A stretch of DNA of 64,000 nucleotides from an uncultured delta proteobacterium. Its GTDB lineage: Bacteria > Desulfobacterota > Desulfovibrionia > Desulfovibrionales > Desulfovibrionaceae. The notes under the pieces are model-generated. The model did no database searches and had not been told where the DNA came from. It was given only the letters and a program-made list of their open reading frames with translations. The translations under genes and the position numbers were made by a program. The stretch spans positions 2,209,486-2,273,485 of the forward strand of contig LT599018.1 in NCBI GenBank assembly GCA_900079685.1, in the 5' to 3' direction. This document shows positions 44,211 to 52,700 of the stretch, piece after piece (the first letter of the stretch is position 1; every line of letters starts with the position of its first letter).

Positions 44211-45952
44211 TGCCGACAACACAGACATGGCGCAACCGGTATACGGACTCCCTCCCGGATGCCGGAACCTTGCGGGACCTCGCAGGCAGGCTGGACATAT
44301 CCCCCTCTTTTGCCGCCCTTCTCTGGCAGCGCGGGTTCCAGGATCTTACCGCCATGTCCCGGTTTCTCGCCCCCAATTTGCGCAACCTCGCCCCGCTTGA
44401 GGAATGGCCCGATATCACCAACGCCGCGCGCGTTCTGTTTGACGCCCTGGTAAAAGGGAAAAGCCTCCTGGTCTGGGGCGACTACGATGTGGACGGCATC
44501 ACGTCCACGGCCCTTGTCAAAGATTTTCTGGCGTTTCACGGCTTTGCCGTCCGGCACCATATCCCGAGCAGGCTTGAGTCCGGCTACGGGCTGAACGCGG
44601 CCGTCATTGAATCCCTCGCGGCGGAAGGCGTTTCCTGCATCCTTACCGTGGACTGCGGGATCTCGGACATGGAACCCGTGGCCCGGGCCAAGGAGCTGGG
44701 CATGACCGTGGTCGTCAGCGACCACCACCTGCCCGGCGAAGAACTGCCGGAAGCCGACGCCATCTGCGATCCCCGGCTCGGCCCCTGCCCGTGCCCGGCC
44801 CTTGCGGGCGTCGGCGTCGCGTTTTTGCTGATGGCGGCCCTGAACACCCTGCTCGCGGACAAAACCGGCAAAAAGGCCGACATGCGCGACTACCTGGATC
44901 TTGTGGCGCTCGGCACGCTGGCGGACGTGGTGGAACTCACGGGGCAGAACAGAATCCTCGCCAAAAACGGCCTTCTGGCGCTGGCGGGCGGCAAACGGCC
45001 CGGCATTGCGGCCCTGAAGAACGTCTGCAACCAGTCGCCCACGGCCGCGCTTGAGGCGGGCCAGGTCGTCTATATGCTGGCCCCGCGCATCAACGCCGCC
45101 GGACGCATGGGCAAAAGCGACCTCGCCGTGAGCCTGATGCTGACCCACGACCGCGACCGGGCGGCGGAACTCGCGCGGGAACTCGATATTCTGAACCAGG
45201 CCCGGCGCGACGAGGAAAAGGACATCATGGCCGAAGCCCAGGAACAGGCCGAGCAACAGGCCGCCGCCGGCCGCATGGGGCTTGTGCTCCACGCGCCGCA
45301 CTGGCATCCGGGCATCATCGGCATCGTGGCTTCCCGCATCGTGGAAACGCTGCACAGGCCCGCCGTGGTGCTGTGCTCGGACCGGGGCGCCATTAAAGGA
45401 TCGGGCCGGAGCGTCGCCGATTTCGATCTGCACGCGGCCCTTGCCGCCTGCTCGGAGCTTTTTATCGCGTTCGGCGGCCACCGCCAGGCCGCCGGGGTCA
45501 CCCTGGCCGAGGAAAACCTGGAGGTTTTCGCGGACCGGTTCAATGAAATCGCGGCTCGCGAACTGGGCGACGAAGCCTCGCCCCCGGAGGTTTCCATCGA
45601 CGCGGAGCTGGGGTTCAACGACGCCGCGGACTTCACCTTTTTAAAGGAACTTGAGCTGCTGCACCCCTTTGGTCCGGGAAACCCGGAACCCGTGTTCCTC
45701 TCGCCCCCGGTCACGGTGAAGTCCGTGCAGACGCGCAACGGCGGCCTGAATCTGACGGAATTCACGCATAAGGAAACCGGCATCACCTTACGCGGCAAAA
45801 CCTGGCGGCAGCACGCCTCCCTCCCTCAAGCCATGAAAGGGAAAACCGTGCGCCTTGCCTACACCCCGCATATTGACCGCTATAACGGCGTTGCCTCGGT
45901 CGAATTGAAATTACGGGCCTGGAAGCCTGAAAATCAGGAGGATCTCCCATGA
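44207..45952 (+). CDS. recJ: Single-strand DNA exonuclease RecJ
   Basis: 5'-3' ssDNA exonuclease of recombination and repair. 581 aa, typical length. DHH family motifs: VWGDYDVDGITST, LTVDCGISD and VVVSDHHLPG, then LGTLADVVELTGQNR. The DHHA1 part has HWHPGIIGIVASRIVE, GSGRSV and FGGHRQAAGVTL, and a C-terminal OB domain follows. ATGA overlaps with HDOD upstream and rlpA downstream. Confidence 0.95.
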   Translation: MMPTTQTWRNRYTDSLPDAGTLRDLAGRLDISPSFAALLWQRGFQDLTAMSRFLAPNLRNLAPLEEWPDITNAARVLFDALVKGKSLLVWGDYDVDGITSTALVKDFLAFHGFAVRHHIPSRLESGYGLNAAVIESLAAEGVSCILTVDCGISDMEPVARAKELGMTVVVSDHHLPGEELPEADAICDPRLGPCPCPALAGVGVAFLLMAALNTLLADKTGKKADMRDYLDLVALGTLADVVELTGQNRILAKNGLLALAGGKRPGIAALKNVCNQSPTAALEAGQVVYMLAPRINAAGRMGKSDLAVSLMLTHDRDRAAELARELDILNQARRDEEKDIMAEAQEQAEQQAAAGRMGLVLHAPHWHPGIIGIVASRIVETLHRPAVVLCSDRGAIKGSGRSVADFDLHAALAACSELFIAFGGHRQAAGVTLAEENLEVFADRFNEIAARELGDEASPPEVSIDAELGFNDAADFTFLKELELLHPFGPGNPEPVFLSPPVTVKSVQTRNGGLNLTEFTHKETGITLRGKTWRQHASLPQAMKGKTVRLAYTPHIDRYNGVASVELKLRAWKPENQEDLP

Positions 45953-46725
45953 CATACACTTCCCCCGCCTCTCTCCCTGCTCCTCATATGGCCAGAATAG
46001 CCCATTGTTTCGCCCTGATCCTTGTCTGCCTGTCCCTCGCCCTGTTCGCGGGCTGCGGGAAAAAGCCGGTCACCGGCACCATGCCCACCTCTCCCCCCAC
46101 GGACGGCACCTACACGCCCGGCACCACCAAGCCCTACACGGTCATGGGCCAGACGTATTACCCGCTCGCGAGCGGCCACGGGTATGTCGAGGAAGGCGTG
46201 GCCTCCTGGTACGGCAAGGACTTCCACGGCAAAACCACGTCCAACGGCGAAGTGTACGACATGCACGGCATGACCTGCGCGCACAAGATTCTGCCGTTCG
46301 GCACGCAGTTGCGCGTCACCAACCTGGACAACAACAAATCCATCGTGGTCCGCGTCAACGACCGGGGGCCCTTTGTGGCCAACCGCATCATCGACCTGAC
46401 CAAAACCGGCGCGGAACAGATCGACATGATCGGACCGGGTACCGCCAGGGTGCGGCTGGAAAGCATCGGCACCGTTCCCGGCCAGGTGGGCGCCGACCTT
46501 ACCGGCAACTTCTACGTGCAGATCGGGTCCTTCTCCATGAAGGACAACGCGCACAACCTCGCGAAAACCCTGCAGAACAAAGGCAAGGCTTCCCGCGTGG
46601 TCTACGTGCCGGAACTCAACTTCCACCGCGTCCAGATCGGCCCCTATTCGTCCCTGGCCGCCGCGGAAAACGCCTCCGTCTCCCTGCAAGGCGAATACCC
46701 CGGCAACTTCGTCGTGGCGCAGTGA
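45949..46725 (+). CDS. rlpA: RlpA-like septal-ring lytic transglycosylase lipoprotein with SPOR domain
   Basis: 258 aa. Lipobox LALFAGC with Cys36 after a rather long signal sequence. A double-psi barrel RlpA domain follows (about 80-170: GVASWYGKDFHGKTTSNGE, CAHKILPFGTQLRVTN, VRVNDRGPF), then a SPOR domain (about 188-258: FYVQIGSFSMKDNA). RlpA cleaves denuded peptidoglycan at the septum, and SPOR targets it there. AGGAGG before ATG 45949 fixes the start, which overlaps recJ by ATGA; an internal Met14 would give a shorter signal peptide. Confidence 0.93.
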   Translation: MTYTSPASLPAPHMARIAHCFALILVCLSLALFAGCGKKPVTGTMPTSPPTDGTYTPGTTKPYTVMGQTYYPLASGHGYVEEGVASWYGKDFHGKTTSNGEVYDMHGMTCAHKILPFGTQLRVTNLDNNKSIVVRVNDRGPFVANRIIDLTKTGAEQIDMIGPGTARVRLESIGTVPGQVGADLTGNFYVQIGSFSMKDNAHNLAKTLQNKGKASRVVYVPELNFHRVQIGPYSSLAAAENASVSLQGEYPGNFVVAQ

Positions 46726-46753
46726 GAATGCGCCCGGACCCTCCCCTTCCTTT

Positions 46754-46780
46754 ACCCGCGATCGGGTATGGTTTCGTTTT
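46754..46780 (+). terminator. Weak terminator after rlpA
   Basis: ACCCG-CGAT-CGGGT stem followed by ATGGTTTCGTTTT. The stem is short, and the SDR at 46817 may still be reached by read-through. Confidence 0.35.
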
Positions 46781-46816
46781 ACCCGGCGCTGAGCCATTTA
46801 TCTTACGGAGGTTGTC

Positions 46817-47599
46817 ATGGATCTGAACTTGAAAGGCAAAGTCGCCGTGATTACCGGCGGGTCGGAAGGCATCGGCAGGGCCGTTGCCATGGAATTTCTT
46901 AAGGAGGGCTGCAAGGTCGCGGTTTCCGCACGGCGGCAGGCGGTTCTTGACGATTTTTACCGGGAATGCGTTGCCGCGGGCTTTGGCGACAACGCCATGG
47001 CCGTGTCCGCCGACGTCACGGACACCAAAAAAATGGCCGCCTTCCGCGACGCCGTGAAGGACCGGTTCGGCAAAATCGATATCTGGGTCAACAATGCCGG
47101 GCGCTCCACCCGCAAGGCCCTTATGGATATCAGCGACCAGGAATGGGACGAATGCCTCGACCTGAACCTGACCAGCGCCTTCAAATGCTGCCGCCTGGCC
47201 GTTGAAGAAATGCGCAAGACCGGCGGCGGGGTCATCATCAACGCCCTGTCGTTTTCCACCCGTATCCCGGTCGCGGGCAACGGGCCTTACGCCATTGCCA
47301 AGAGCGGCCTCAAAACCCTGACCTCGGTCCTCGCGGCGGAAGTCGCGCCGGACAACATCCGCGTGGTGGGGTTTACCCCCGGGTTCATCGAAACGCCGCT
47401 TACCGCATCGCGCATTGCGGAAAACAAAACCTATTACGCGGAACAATGCCCGGCGGGACGGGTGGGCGTTCCGGCGGATCTGGCCCCGGCCATCGTGTTC
47501 CTTGCTTCCGATCTCGCGGGCTACGTTACCGGCACCGACCTCGCCATCGCGGGCGGCAAGTTCTGCGTCCAGAACCCCATGTACGGCTGGAAAAAATAA
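46817..47599 (+). CDS. Short-chain dehydrogenase/reductase
   Basis: 260 aa classical SDR. TGGSEGIGRAVA cofactor loop near 13, NNAG near 92, active-site Ser in LSFSTRIPVAGNGPYAIAKSG with Tyr and Lys, and PGFIETPL. Arg in SARRQAV after strand 2 suggests NADP preference. GGAGG before ATG. Substrate unknown; it is not obviously related to the recJ-rlpA genes upstream. A perfect GC hairpin follows at 47614. Confidence 0.88.
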   Translation: MDLNLKGKVAVITGGSEGIGRAVAMEFLKEGCKVAVSARRQAVLDDFYRECVAAGFGDNAMAVSADVTDTKKMAAFRDAVKDRFGKIDIWVNNAGRSTRKALMDISDQEWDECLDLNLTSAFKCCRLAVEEMRKTGGGVIINALSFSTRIPVAGNGPYAIAKSGLKTLTSVLAAEVAPDNIRVVGFTPGFIETPLTASRIAENKTYYAEQCPAGRVGVPADLAPAIVFLASDLAGYVTGTDLAIAGGKFCVQNPMYGWKK

Positions 47600-47613
47600 T
47601 CCCTCCGAAAACC

Positions 47614-47647
47614 GCGCGGCGCCCGCTGTTCACACCGGGCGCCGCGC
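47614..47647 (+). terminator. Perfect 12-bp hairpin after the SDR gene, no U-tract
   Basis: GCGCGGCGCCCG and CGGGCGCCGCGC pair perfectly around a 10-nt loop, starting 15 nt after the stop. No T-run follows, so it may be a 3'-end stabiliser or a Rho-linked end rather than a classical terminator. Confidence 0.5.
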
Positions 47648-47807
47648 ATGTATGCCGCATCCATACGTCCTATTCTTTGCCAGTTCGCGCTGATGGTGGT
47701 ACTACCTGCATGAAGCGTCCCCCCCGTTGTAACCGGGCGGGGCCATTCCGGCAACGCGCGGCGGGCCGTGCGCTGACGCTTTTTCCGTTCCGGGAGAAAA
47801 CCATCGG

Positions 47808-48461
47808 ATGAACGCCATGATGCAAAAAATCAGAGATCCCGTGAGCTGCCTCACCCATCTTTCCGGGGCGGTTGCAGCGCTTTTCTGCACCGTATGGATG
47901 ATCCGCAAGGCCGTTCCTTTCGGGACCGCCTACACCGTCTCCTTCGCCGTGTTCGGCGCCACGCTCATCATGCTCTATTCGGCCAGCGCCGTGTACCACA
48001 TGCTGCGCGTCAGAGACGGCGCTCTGCGCATCTTGCGGCGCATTGACCACACCATGATCTTTTTTTTGATAGCGGGAACCTACACCCCGGTCTGCGTCAT
48101 TCCCTTACGCGGGCCGTGGGGCTGGAGCATCTTGTCCGTTGTGTGGGGGTTGGCCCTGCTCGGGACCTTTATGAAAATCTTCTGGCTGCACGCCCCGCGC
48201 GCGCTCTCGACGGGCATTTACGTGGCCATGGGCTGGCTGGTGGTCGTCGCGTTCTACCCCCTGCTGCACGCCATTTCGGCCGGAACGTTTGTGCTGTTAC
48301 TGCTCGGCGGCCTGTCCTACACCGCGGGCGCGGTCATCTACGCCTTGAAGTGGCCTCCGCTGCAAATACAGTGGCTGGGGTTTCACGACATTTTCCATCT
48401 GTTCGTTCTGCTGGGAAGCACCTTCCACGTGCTGTTCATGATCCGGCTTTTTCCCGCGTAA
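47808..48461 (+). CDS. Hemolysin III / PAQR-family membrane protein
   Basis: 217 aa with seven hydrophobic segments. Family motifs: CLTHLSGAVAAL at the start, YSASAVYHML near 60, RRIDHTMIFFLIAGTYTPV near 85, and a closing HDIFHLFVLLGSTFHVLFM with conserved His residues. These sites form a metal-binding hydrolase-like centre in PAQR proteins. The name hemolysin is historical; the activity in this bacterium is unknown. Stops 7 nt before the convergent DUF362 gene. Confidence 0.9.
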   Translation: MNAMMQKIRDPVSCLTHLSGAVAALFCTVWMIRKAVPFGTAYTVSFAVFGATLIMLYSASAVYHMLRVRDGALRILRRIDHTMIFFLIAGTYTPVCVIPLRGPWGWSILSVVWGLALLGTFMKIFWLHAPRALSTGIYVAMGWLVVVAFYPLLHAISAGTFVLLLLGGLSYTAGAVIYALKWPPLQIQWLGFHDIFHLFVLLGSTFHVLFMIRLFPA

Positions 48462-48468
48462 GCCGCGG

Positions 48469-49434
48469 CTAATTTCCGGCGCTGACGCTCCGCGCCCACA
48501 ACCGCTTCACCGTGCTGACAACGAGCCGGACGGGGTTGAACGCCTGGGGCATCAGGTTCATGGGCAGCATGAAGCCGGAAAGGTCGAATTCGCAAAGATC
48601 CTCCCCGGACAAGGCCACCTGCTCGAGAAACGCGCCCGGCGCGTTTCTGCGCCGCAGTTCCCGCCACAGGGGTATGTCTTCCGGGGCAACCCCGAGCATG
48701 GAGTACACCGCCGTATCCAGAGCCACGGGAGAGGCGCTCGCGGCCAGGAAACGCGCGGGAAACTCCTTGCCGCCGGAAGGGCCGCGCACGTGCATTGCGG
48801 TTATGCCGTCCATGAGCGTGACCACGGGCGGCAGGTGGTTCAGGATATCCGCGATCAGGGAGGGAAACACCTGCACGCCGTCCGTTTCCTTGTCGCCATG
48901 CCGGGTATGCGCAAACGCCTTGCGCACGCCGCTGATGCAGCCGAACAGGTTCTTGACCGCGCCGGTCACGCGCATTTGCACGTGCGCCTTGAGTTTGGGG
49001 AGGTTGACGATATAATCGGCTTCCAGCGCATGGCGGGAAAGGCCGATGCTCCCGCCGAGGGACAAGGGCTTCTTCACCGGCGAATCCAGCGAAATAAGGG
49101 GCACCTCGCCGCAGCCCGCCCGCGCCAGCGCAACGTCCAACCCGATGCTTTTCGCAACGCCTCTTGCGGTTCCGAACCCGGGGGAATCCCCGACCATCAC
49201 GTTACAGCCCATGTCCAGGAGGTACCGACAGACTCCCGCAACGATGGTTGCGTTTGTGCAGGTGAGCACGTCCGCGCGCAGCAGATTGGGTTTGACCAGC
49301 ACGCGGTCGCCCGGGGCGAAGGGGATATCGAGAAAGGCCAGCAGCGTGCGCGCCGTTTTGACGGCTTCCTCGTCATACGCCGTTGCTTTTGCCAGAACAA
49401 CGTTGTAGCGCGGCGGCAGCTGCGGTTCTGTCAT
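48469..49434 (-). CDS. DUF362-family protein
   Basis: 321 aa. DUF362 core: VLVKPNLLRADVL near 46, GDSPGFGTARGVAKSIGLD near 85, LPKLKAHVQMRVTGAVKNLFGC near 145. No ferredoxin domain is attached, unlike many family members. Function is not known; the family is often linked to iron-sulfur or redox proteins. Start at MTEPQLPPRYNVV with AGGGAGGGAG upstream; it overlaps mutY by ATGA, so the two are co-expressed. Confidence 0.85.
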   Translation of the reverse strand: MTEPQLPPRYNVVLAKATAYDEEAVKTARTLLAFLDIPFAPGDRVLVKPNLLRADVLTCTNATIVAGVCRYLLDMGCNVMVGDSPGFGTARGVAKSIGLDVALARAGCGEVPLISLDSPVKKPLSLGGSIGLSRHALEADYIVNLPKLKAHVQMRVTGAVKNLFGCISGVRKAFAHTRHGDKETDGVQVFPSLIADILNHLPPVVTLMDGITAMHVRGPSGGKEFPARFLAASASPVALDTAVYSMLGVAPEDIPLWRELRRRNAPGAFLEQVALSGEDLCEFDLSGFMLPMNLMPQAFNPVRLVVSTVKRLWARSVSAGN

Positions 49435-50543
49435 GGGAACTCCCTCCCTTTTCCCCAGCCCAGCTGTTCCAGCAGCTTTCTGTGCCCGGCGGGAAAAGCG
49501 TAGTTTGCGGTTTCCCCTGGCAGCACCCACTTGCCTTCCACGGCGGCGTGGAGGACCGGGTTTTTAGCCGCGTCCAGGAGGTTGCAGAAAAACGCGTGCA
49601 TGGTCACGCGGCAGGTGGTGTAGGAATGCCGGATGACCGCGACCTTGTCGCGGATGCTGACGGGCAGCTCCGTTTCTTCCGCCACTTCGCGCACCAGGGC
49701 CTGTTCCGGAGTCTCCCCCGGCTCGAGGCAGCCGCCGGGAAATTCCCACAGCCCGGCCCACACGCCGTAGGGAGGCCGTTTCTGGATAAACAGGCGGCCG
49801 TCCTTCATGACGATGCCGGTGGACATTTCCAGGCTCGTGTAAGTCACTGTGGTCTTTTTCTTCGGCCGTTTTTCCGCGGTGCCGAGCCGTGACGCCTCGC
49901 AGTAAGCTTCCAGCGGGCAGGCCGGGCAGTTGGGCTTTTTGGCGCAGACCAGCGCGCCGAGCTCCATCAGCGCCTGGGCGAAGAGGCGCGGGGGCGAACC
50001 GGCCATCAGGGCGCGCACCTCGTCCGCGATAAAGGCTTTCACGCCGGGATGGGTCAGGGGCACATCCACATCGCAAAGGCGGGAAAAAATGCGCATGACA
50101 TTGGCGTCAACGGCGGCTTCCGGCGCGTTGAAGGCAATGGCCGCTATGGCCCCCGCCGTGTATTCCCCGACCCCCGGCAGGCTGCGGATAGCTTCCGCCC
50201 CGCGCGGGAATTCCCCGCCGAAGTCCCGCATAATCATTTTCGCGGCCTTGTGCAGGTTGCGCGCGCGGGAATAGTACCCGAGCCCTTCCCAGGCCTTGAG
50301 GACGGCTTCCTCGCCGGCCGAAGCCACGGACGCGATGGTGGGGAAGGTTTTCATCCAGGCGGTGAAGTAGGCAACGCCCCGCTCCATCTGGGTCTGCTGG
50401 AGCATGATCTCGGAAATCCAGACGCTGTACGGGTCATACGTTTCCCGCCAGGGCAGGGGCCGCTGGTTGGCCGCGAACCAGTCCAGAAGTTTGGCGGCGA
50501 AATCCTTTTTCTGGTCCGCCGTAAGGTCGAACACGGGTAGCAT
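49431..50543 (-). CDS. mutY: A/G-specific adenine DNA glycosylase
   Basis: Removes adenine paired with 8-oxoguanine. 370 aa. Catalytic Glu45 in WISEIMLQQTQ, helix-hairpin-helix LPGVGEYTAGAIAAIAF with following VDANVMRIFSR (catalytic Asp), iron-sulfur cysteines CAKKPNCPACPLEAYC, and a C-terminal NUDIX-like 8-oxoG-recognition domain (FPGGCLEPGETPEQALVREVAEE). That NUDIX-like segment keeps GX5EX7REXXEE-type residues more fully than most MutY. It lies 2 nt after the FUSC gene on the same strand. Confidence 0.95.
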   Translation of the reverse strand: MLPVFDLTADQKKDFAAKLLDWFAANQRPLPWRETYDPYSVWISEIMLQQTQMERGVAYFTAWMKTFPTIASVASAGEEAVLKAWEGLGYYSRARNLHKAAKMIMRDFGGEFPRGAEAIRSLPGVGEYTAGAIAAIAFNAPEAAVDANVMRIFSRLCDVDVPLTHPGVKAFIADEVRALMAGSPPRLFAQALMELGALVCAKKPNCPACPLEAYCEASRLGTAEKRPKKKTTVTYTSLEMSTGIVMKDGRLFIQKRPPYGVWAGLWEFPGGCLEPGETPEQALVREVAEETELPVSIRDKVAVIRHSYTTCRVTMHAFFCNLLDAAKNPVLHAAVEGKWVLPGETANYAFPAGHRKLLEQLGWGKGREFP

Positions 50544-50545
50544 GG

Positions 50546-51613
50546 CTATTTCCGGCGGTTCTGGATCTTGTCCAGGGCGAAGAGCAGGTCTGTGGCCAGC
50601 CCCCGCAGGGAGTGGAAAAAGGTGTAGAATTGCAGCATCTGGTGCAGGGTCAGCCGGTTGGTCGCCCCTTCCTTGCGCAACTGGTCCAACCGCTTGTCCG
50701 TGATGTCCACCAGTTCGGTCAGGGTGCGCACAAGGTCGGGCACGGGCGCCGCCGGGGTACTGCCCCCGAGGTGGCGGAGCGTCGCCATGATCGAATCCGC
50801 CAGCCGCCGGAGTTCGGGCGCCATGATGACGTCAAACCCGCCGGACGGGCTCTCGTAATCGTTGAGGGCTTCCAGCATGGGCTTCAAGTCCGAGACGGCC
50901 CGGTCCAGGGTGCGGGTCTGGACTTTCAGCACCTCGTAGTCGTAAGCGAAGACCAACGATTCGTGCTTGCGCACCCGGAGAAACATTTCATGGTTGCTCC
51001 AGGCCTTGTCCGCAAGGGGTTCGAGCATGTGGAAATCCATGGTCCGCTGCCTGTCCAGAAAGGCGGTCACAAGAGCGTTCAAATGGATGGAGCACTGCAC
51101 GTACTGCGAGGCGAGGTCGCGCCTGAGGCCGTCCACGAGCCGGATGGGCCAGAGCACCACGGAAACGAACAGCGCCGAGCCGACCCCGATGGCTATTTCC
51201 AGCATCCGGCCAAGGCCGACGCCGATCTTGTCCGCGCTGTCCGCCCCGGCAAGCAGCACCACCACCACCGTCAGCGCGGCCATGGTGTACCGCATGCTGT
51301 ACTGGCTGAGCGACGCGCACAGGGCGGAACCGACCCAGAGGGCCGCGCCCATCCAGATATCGCCGCCGGGCAGAACGGTCAGGATCGCCATGCCCAGCGC
51401 CGCGCCGATGATGGTGCCGGTGATGCGGTGAATCCCGCTCTGGATGGCGTCGGCAACGGTCATCTGCATGGCGACCACGGCGGAGACGACCGCCCATTGC
51501 CACATTTCCAGCCCGAGGATGTGGGTGATGATAAAGGCCAGAACCACGGCAAACCCGGTTTTCAAACCGTGCCGCACCTGGGAGGGAACCAGCGAACTCA
51601 GTGTAACCCGCAT
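50546..51613 (-). CDS. FUSC / aromatic acid exporter-type membrane protein
   Basis: 355 aa. An N-terminal membrane domain of about six segments (1-165: GLKTGFAVVLAFIITHILG, WAVVSAVVAMQMTVADAIQSG, RITGTIIGAALGMAILTV) is followed by a cytoplasmic helical domain. The motif IQSGIHRITGTIIGA is typical of ArAE/FUSC proteins, which export aromatic acids in some bacteria. Start at MRVTLSSLVPSQ with AAGGA upstream. Divergent from the TauE/SafE gene. Confidence 0.85.
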   Translation of the reverse strand: MRVTLSSLVPSQVRHGLKTGFAVVLAFIITHILGLEMWQWAVVSAVVAMQMTVADAIQSGIHRITGTIIGAALGMAILTVLPGGDIWMGAALWVGSALCASLSQYSMRYTMAALTVVVVLLAGADSADKIGVGLGRMLEIAIGVGSALFVSVVLWPIRLVDGLRRDLASQYVQCSIHLNALVTAFLDRQRTMDFHMLEPLADKAWSNHEMFLRVRKHESLVFAYDYEVLKVQTRTLDRAVSDLKPMLEALNDYESPSGGFDVIMAPELRRLADSIMATLRHLGGSTPAAPVPDLVRTLTELVDITDKRLDQLRKEGATNRLTLHQMLQFYTFFHSLRGLATDLLFALDKIQNRRK

Positions 51614-51667
51614 GACGCGCGCCTTCCTTGGAATTATTCCCGCAAAGCCCGGCAAGGGGAAATTCCG

Positions 51668-51681
51668 TCTGTATATACAGA
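51668..51681. promoter_or_regulatory. 14-bp perfect palindrome, candidate operator
   Basis: TCTGTATATACAGA lies 55 bp before the FUSC start and about 80 bp before the TauE/SafE start, in the divergent gap. It has the shape of a repressor site. Its half-site spacing (CTG-N6-CAG) is not that of an E. coli LexA box. Confidence 0.4.
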
Positions 51682-51758
51682 TGCCGGGGTTTGTTTGTCC
51701 AGTCCCCGAATGCTAAGGCAGAGAGCTCTGCCCCAAATCCGCGAGGTTGGCAAGCGAA

Positions 51759-52658
51759 ATGTGCTCCGGGAAAAAAAGCGGGCCCGGCGCGGCGTTGCGG
51801 GGCGATACGCCGCTGCCTGCCCTGTTGCGTTCGGCGGCGGAAGAGTGTAGCCTCCCCCCCGTGCTGACGATACTTGCCATATACCTCCTGTTCGGGGCCT
51901 TGGTGGGGCTCTGGGCGGGGCTCATGGGCGCGGGCGGGGCCGTCCTGCTGGTGCCGATCCTGCATTTCACCCTCGGCCTGCAGGAGGTTGACCCGTCCCT
52001 TATCCACCACATGGCCATCGCCACCACCATGGCGAACATTCTCTTTACCTCGTGCGTCGCCACTTACACCCACCACAAACGCGGGGCCGTTCCCTGGAGG
52101 ACCGTGGCCTGGATGGTGCCCGGCCTGCTGCTGGGCTCGTTCGCTGGCAGTTACGGCACGGCCTTCATCCCGGCGGGACCCCTGACGCTCTTCTTCGCCT
52201 GTTTTCTCGTGTACGCGGGCGTCCAGATGTTCGTGGAGGTCAGGCCCAAGGCCTCCCGCCACATGCCGGGCAAGGGGGGGCAGATCGCCATGGGGATGTT
52301 CATCGGCGTGCTTTCGGGCGTTCTCGGGGTCGGGGGCGCGGCCCTCACTATCCCGATACTGCTCATTTGCGGCCTACCGCTGCTCCCGGTGCTCGCCTCC
52401 TCCGGGGCTTTCGGCTTCCCCATCGCCGTGGCGGGCTGCATCGGGTACATGCTGACGGCCTGGGGGCATCCCGGCCTTCCGGCCTATTCCCTGGGCTACA
52501 TTTATCTGCCCGCCCTTCTCGGCCTGGTTCCGGCCAGCATGCTCTTCGCCTCGCTCGGCGTCAGGCTCGCCCACGCCATGCCCCAGAAACGCCTGCGGCA
52601 ATGCATCGGCCTCCTTATCCTCAGCATGGCCGCGCGCATGATCTGGAAACTGCTCTGA
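51759..52658 (+). CDS. TauE/SafE-family membrane exporter
   Basis: About 299 aa with eight hydrophobic segments. TauE/SafE pattern: LWAGLMGAGGAVLLVPIL in the first half and MFIGVLSGVLGVGGAALTIPIL in the second, the characteristic duplicated Gly-rich motif. Family members move sulfite, sulfonates or small organic acids. The start is uncertain: ATG 51759 has GAGG 12 nt upstream, while the conserved membrane part begins at GTG 51861. Its original terminator at 52679 was interrupted by the IS. Confidence 0.88.
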   Translation: MCSGKKSGPGAALRGDTPLPALLRSAAEECSLPPVLTILAIYLLFGALVGLWAGLMGAGGAVLLVPILHFTLGLQEVDPSLIHHMAIATTMANILFTSCVATYTHHKRGAVPWRTVAWMVPGLLLGSFAGSYGTAFIPAGPLTLFFACFLVYAGVQMFVEVRPKASRHMPGKGGQIAMGMFIGVLSGVLGVGGAALTIPILLICGLPLLPVLASSGAFGFPIAVAGCIGYMLTAWGHPGLPAYSLGYIYLPALLGLVPASMLFASLGVRLAHAMPQKRLRQCIGLLILSMAARMIWKLL

Positions 52659-52678
52659 CGTCGCCGCCCCGCATTAAA

Positions 52679-52700
52679 AAAGCCGCCTCCCGGCGGCTTT
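52679..52700. repeat. Left copy of the 22-bp palindromic target duplication
   Basis: AAAGCCGCCTCCCGGCGGCTTT, identical to 54272-54293. It directly abuts the left inverted repeat of the IS. This copy lacks the T-run that the right copy has, which shows the IS entered at the terminator stem of the TauE/SafE gene. Confidence 0.9.

Noticed and set aside
51668-51681. Palindrome considered as a LexA (SOS) box
   Set aside because: The spacing is CTG-N6-CAG, not the CTG-N10-CAG of the enterobacterial box, and neither neighbour is a repair gene. Kept only as an unassigned operator candidate.
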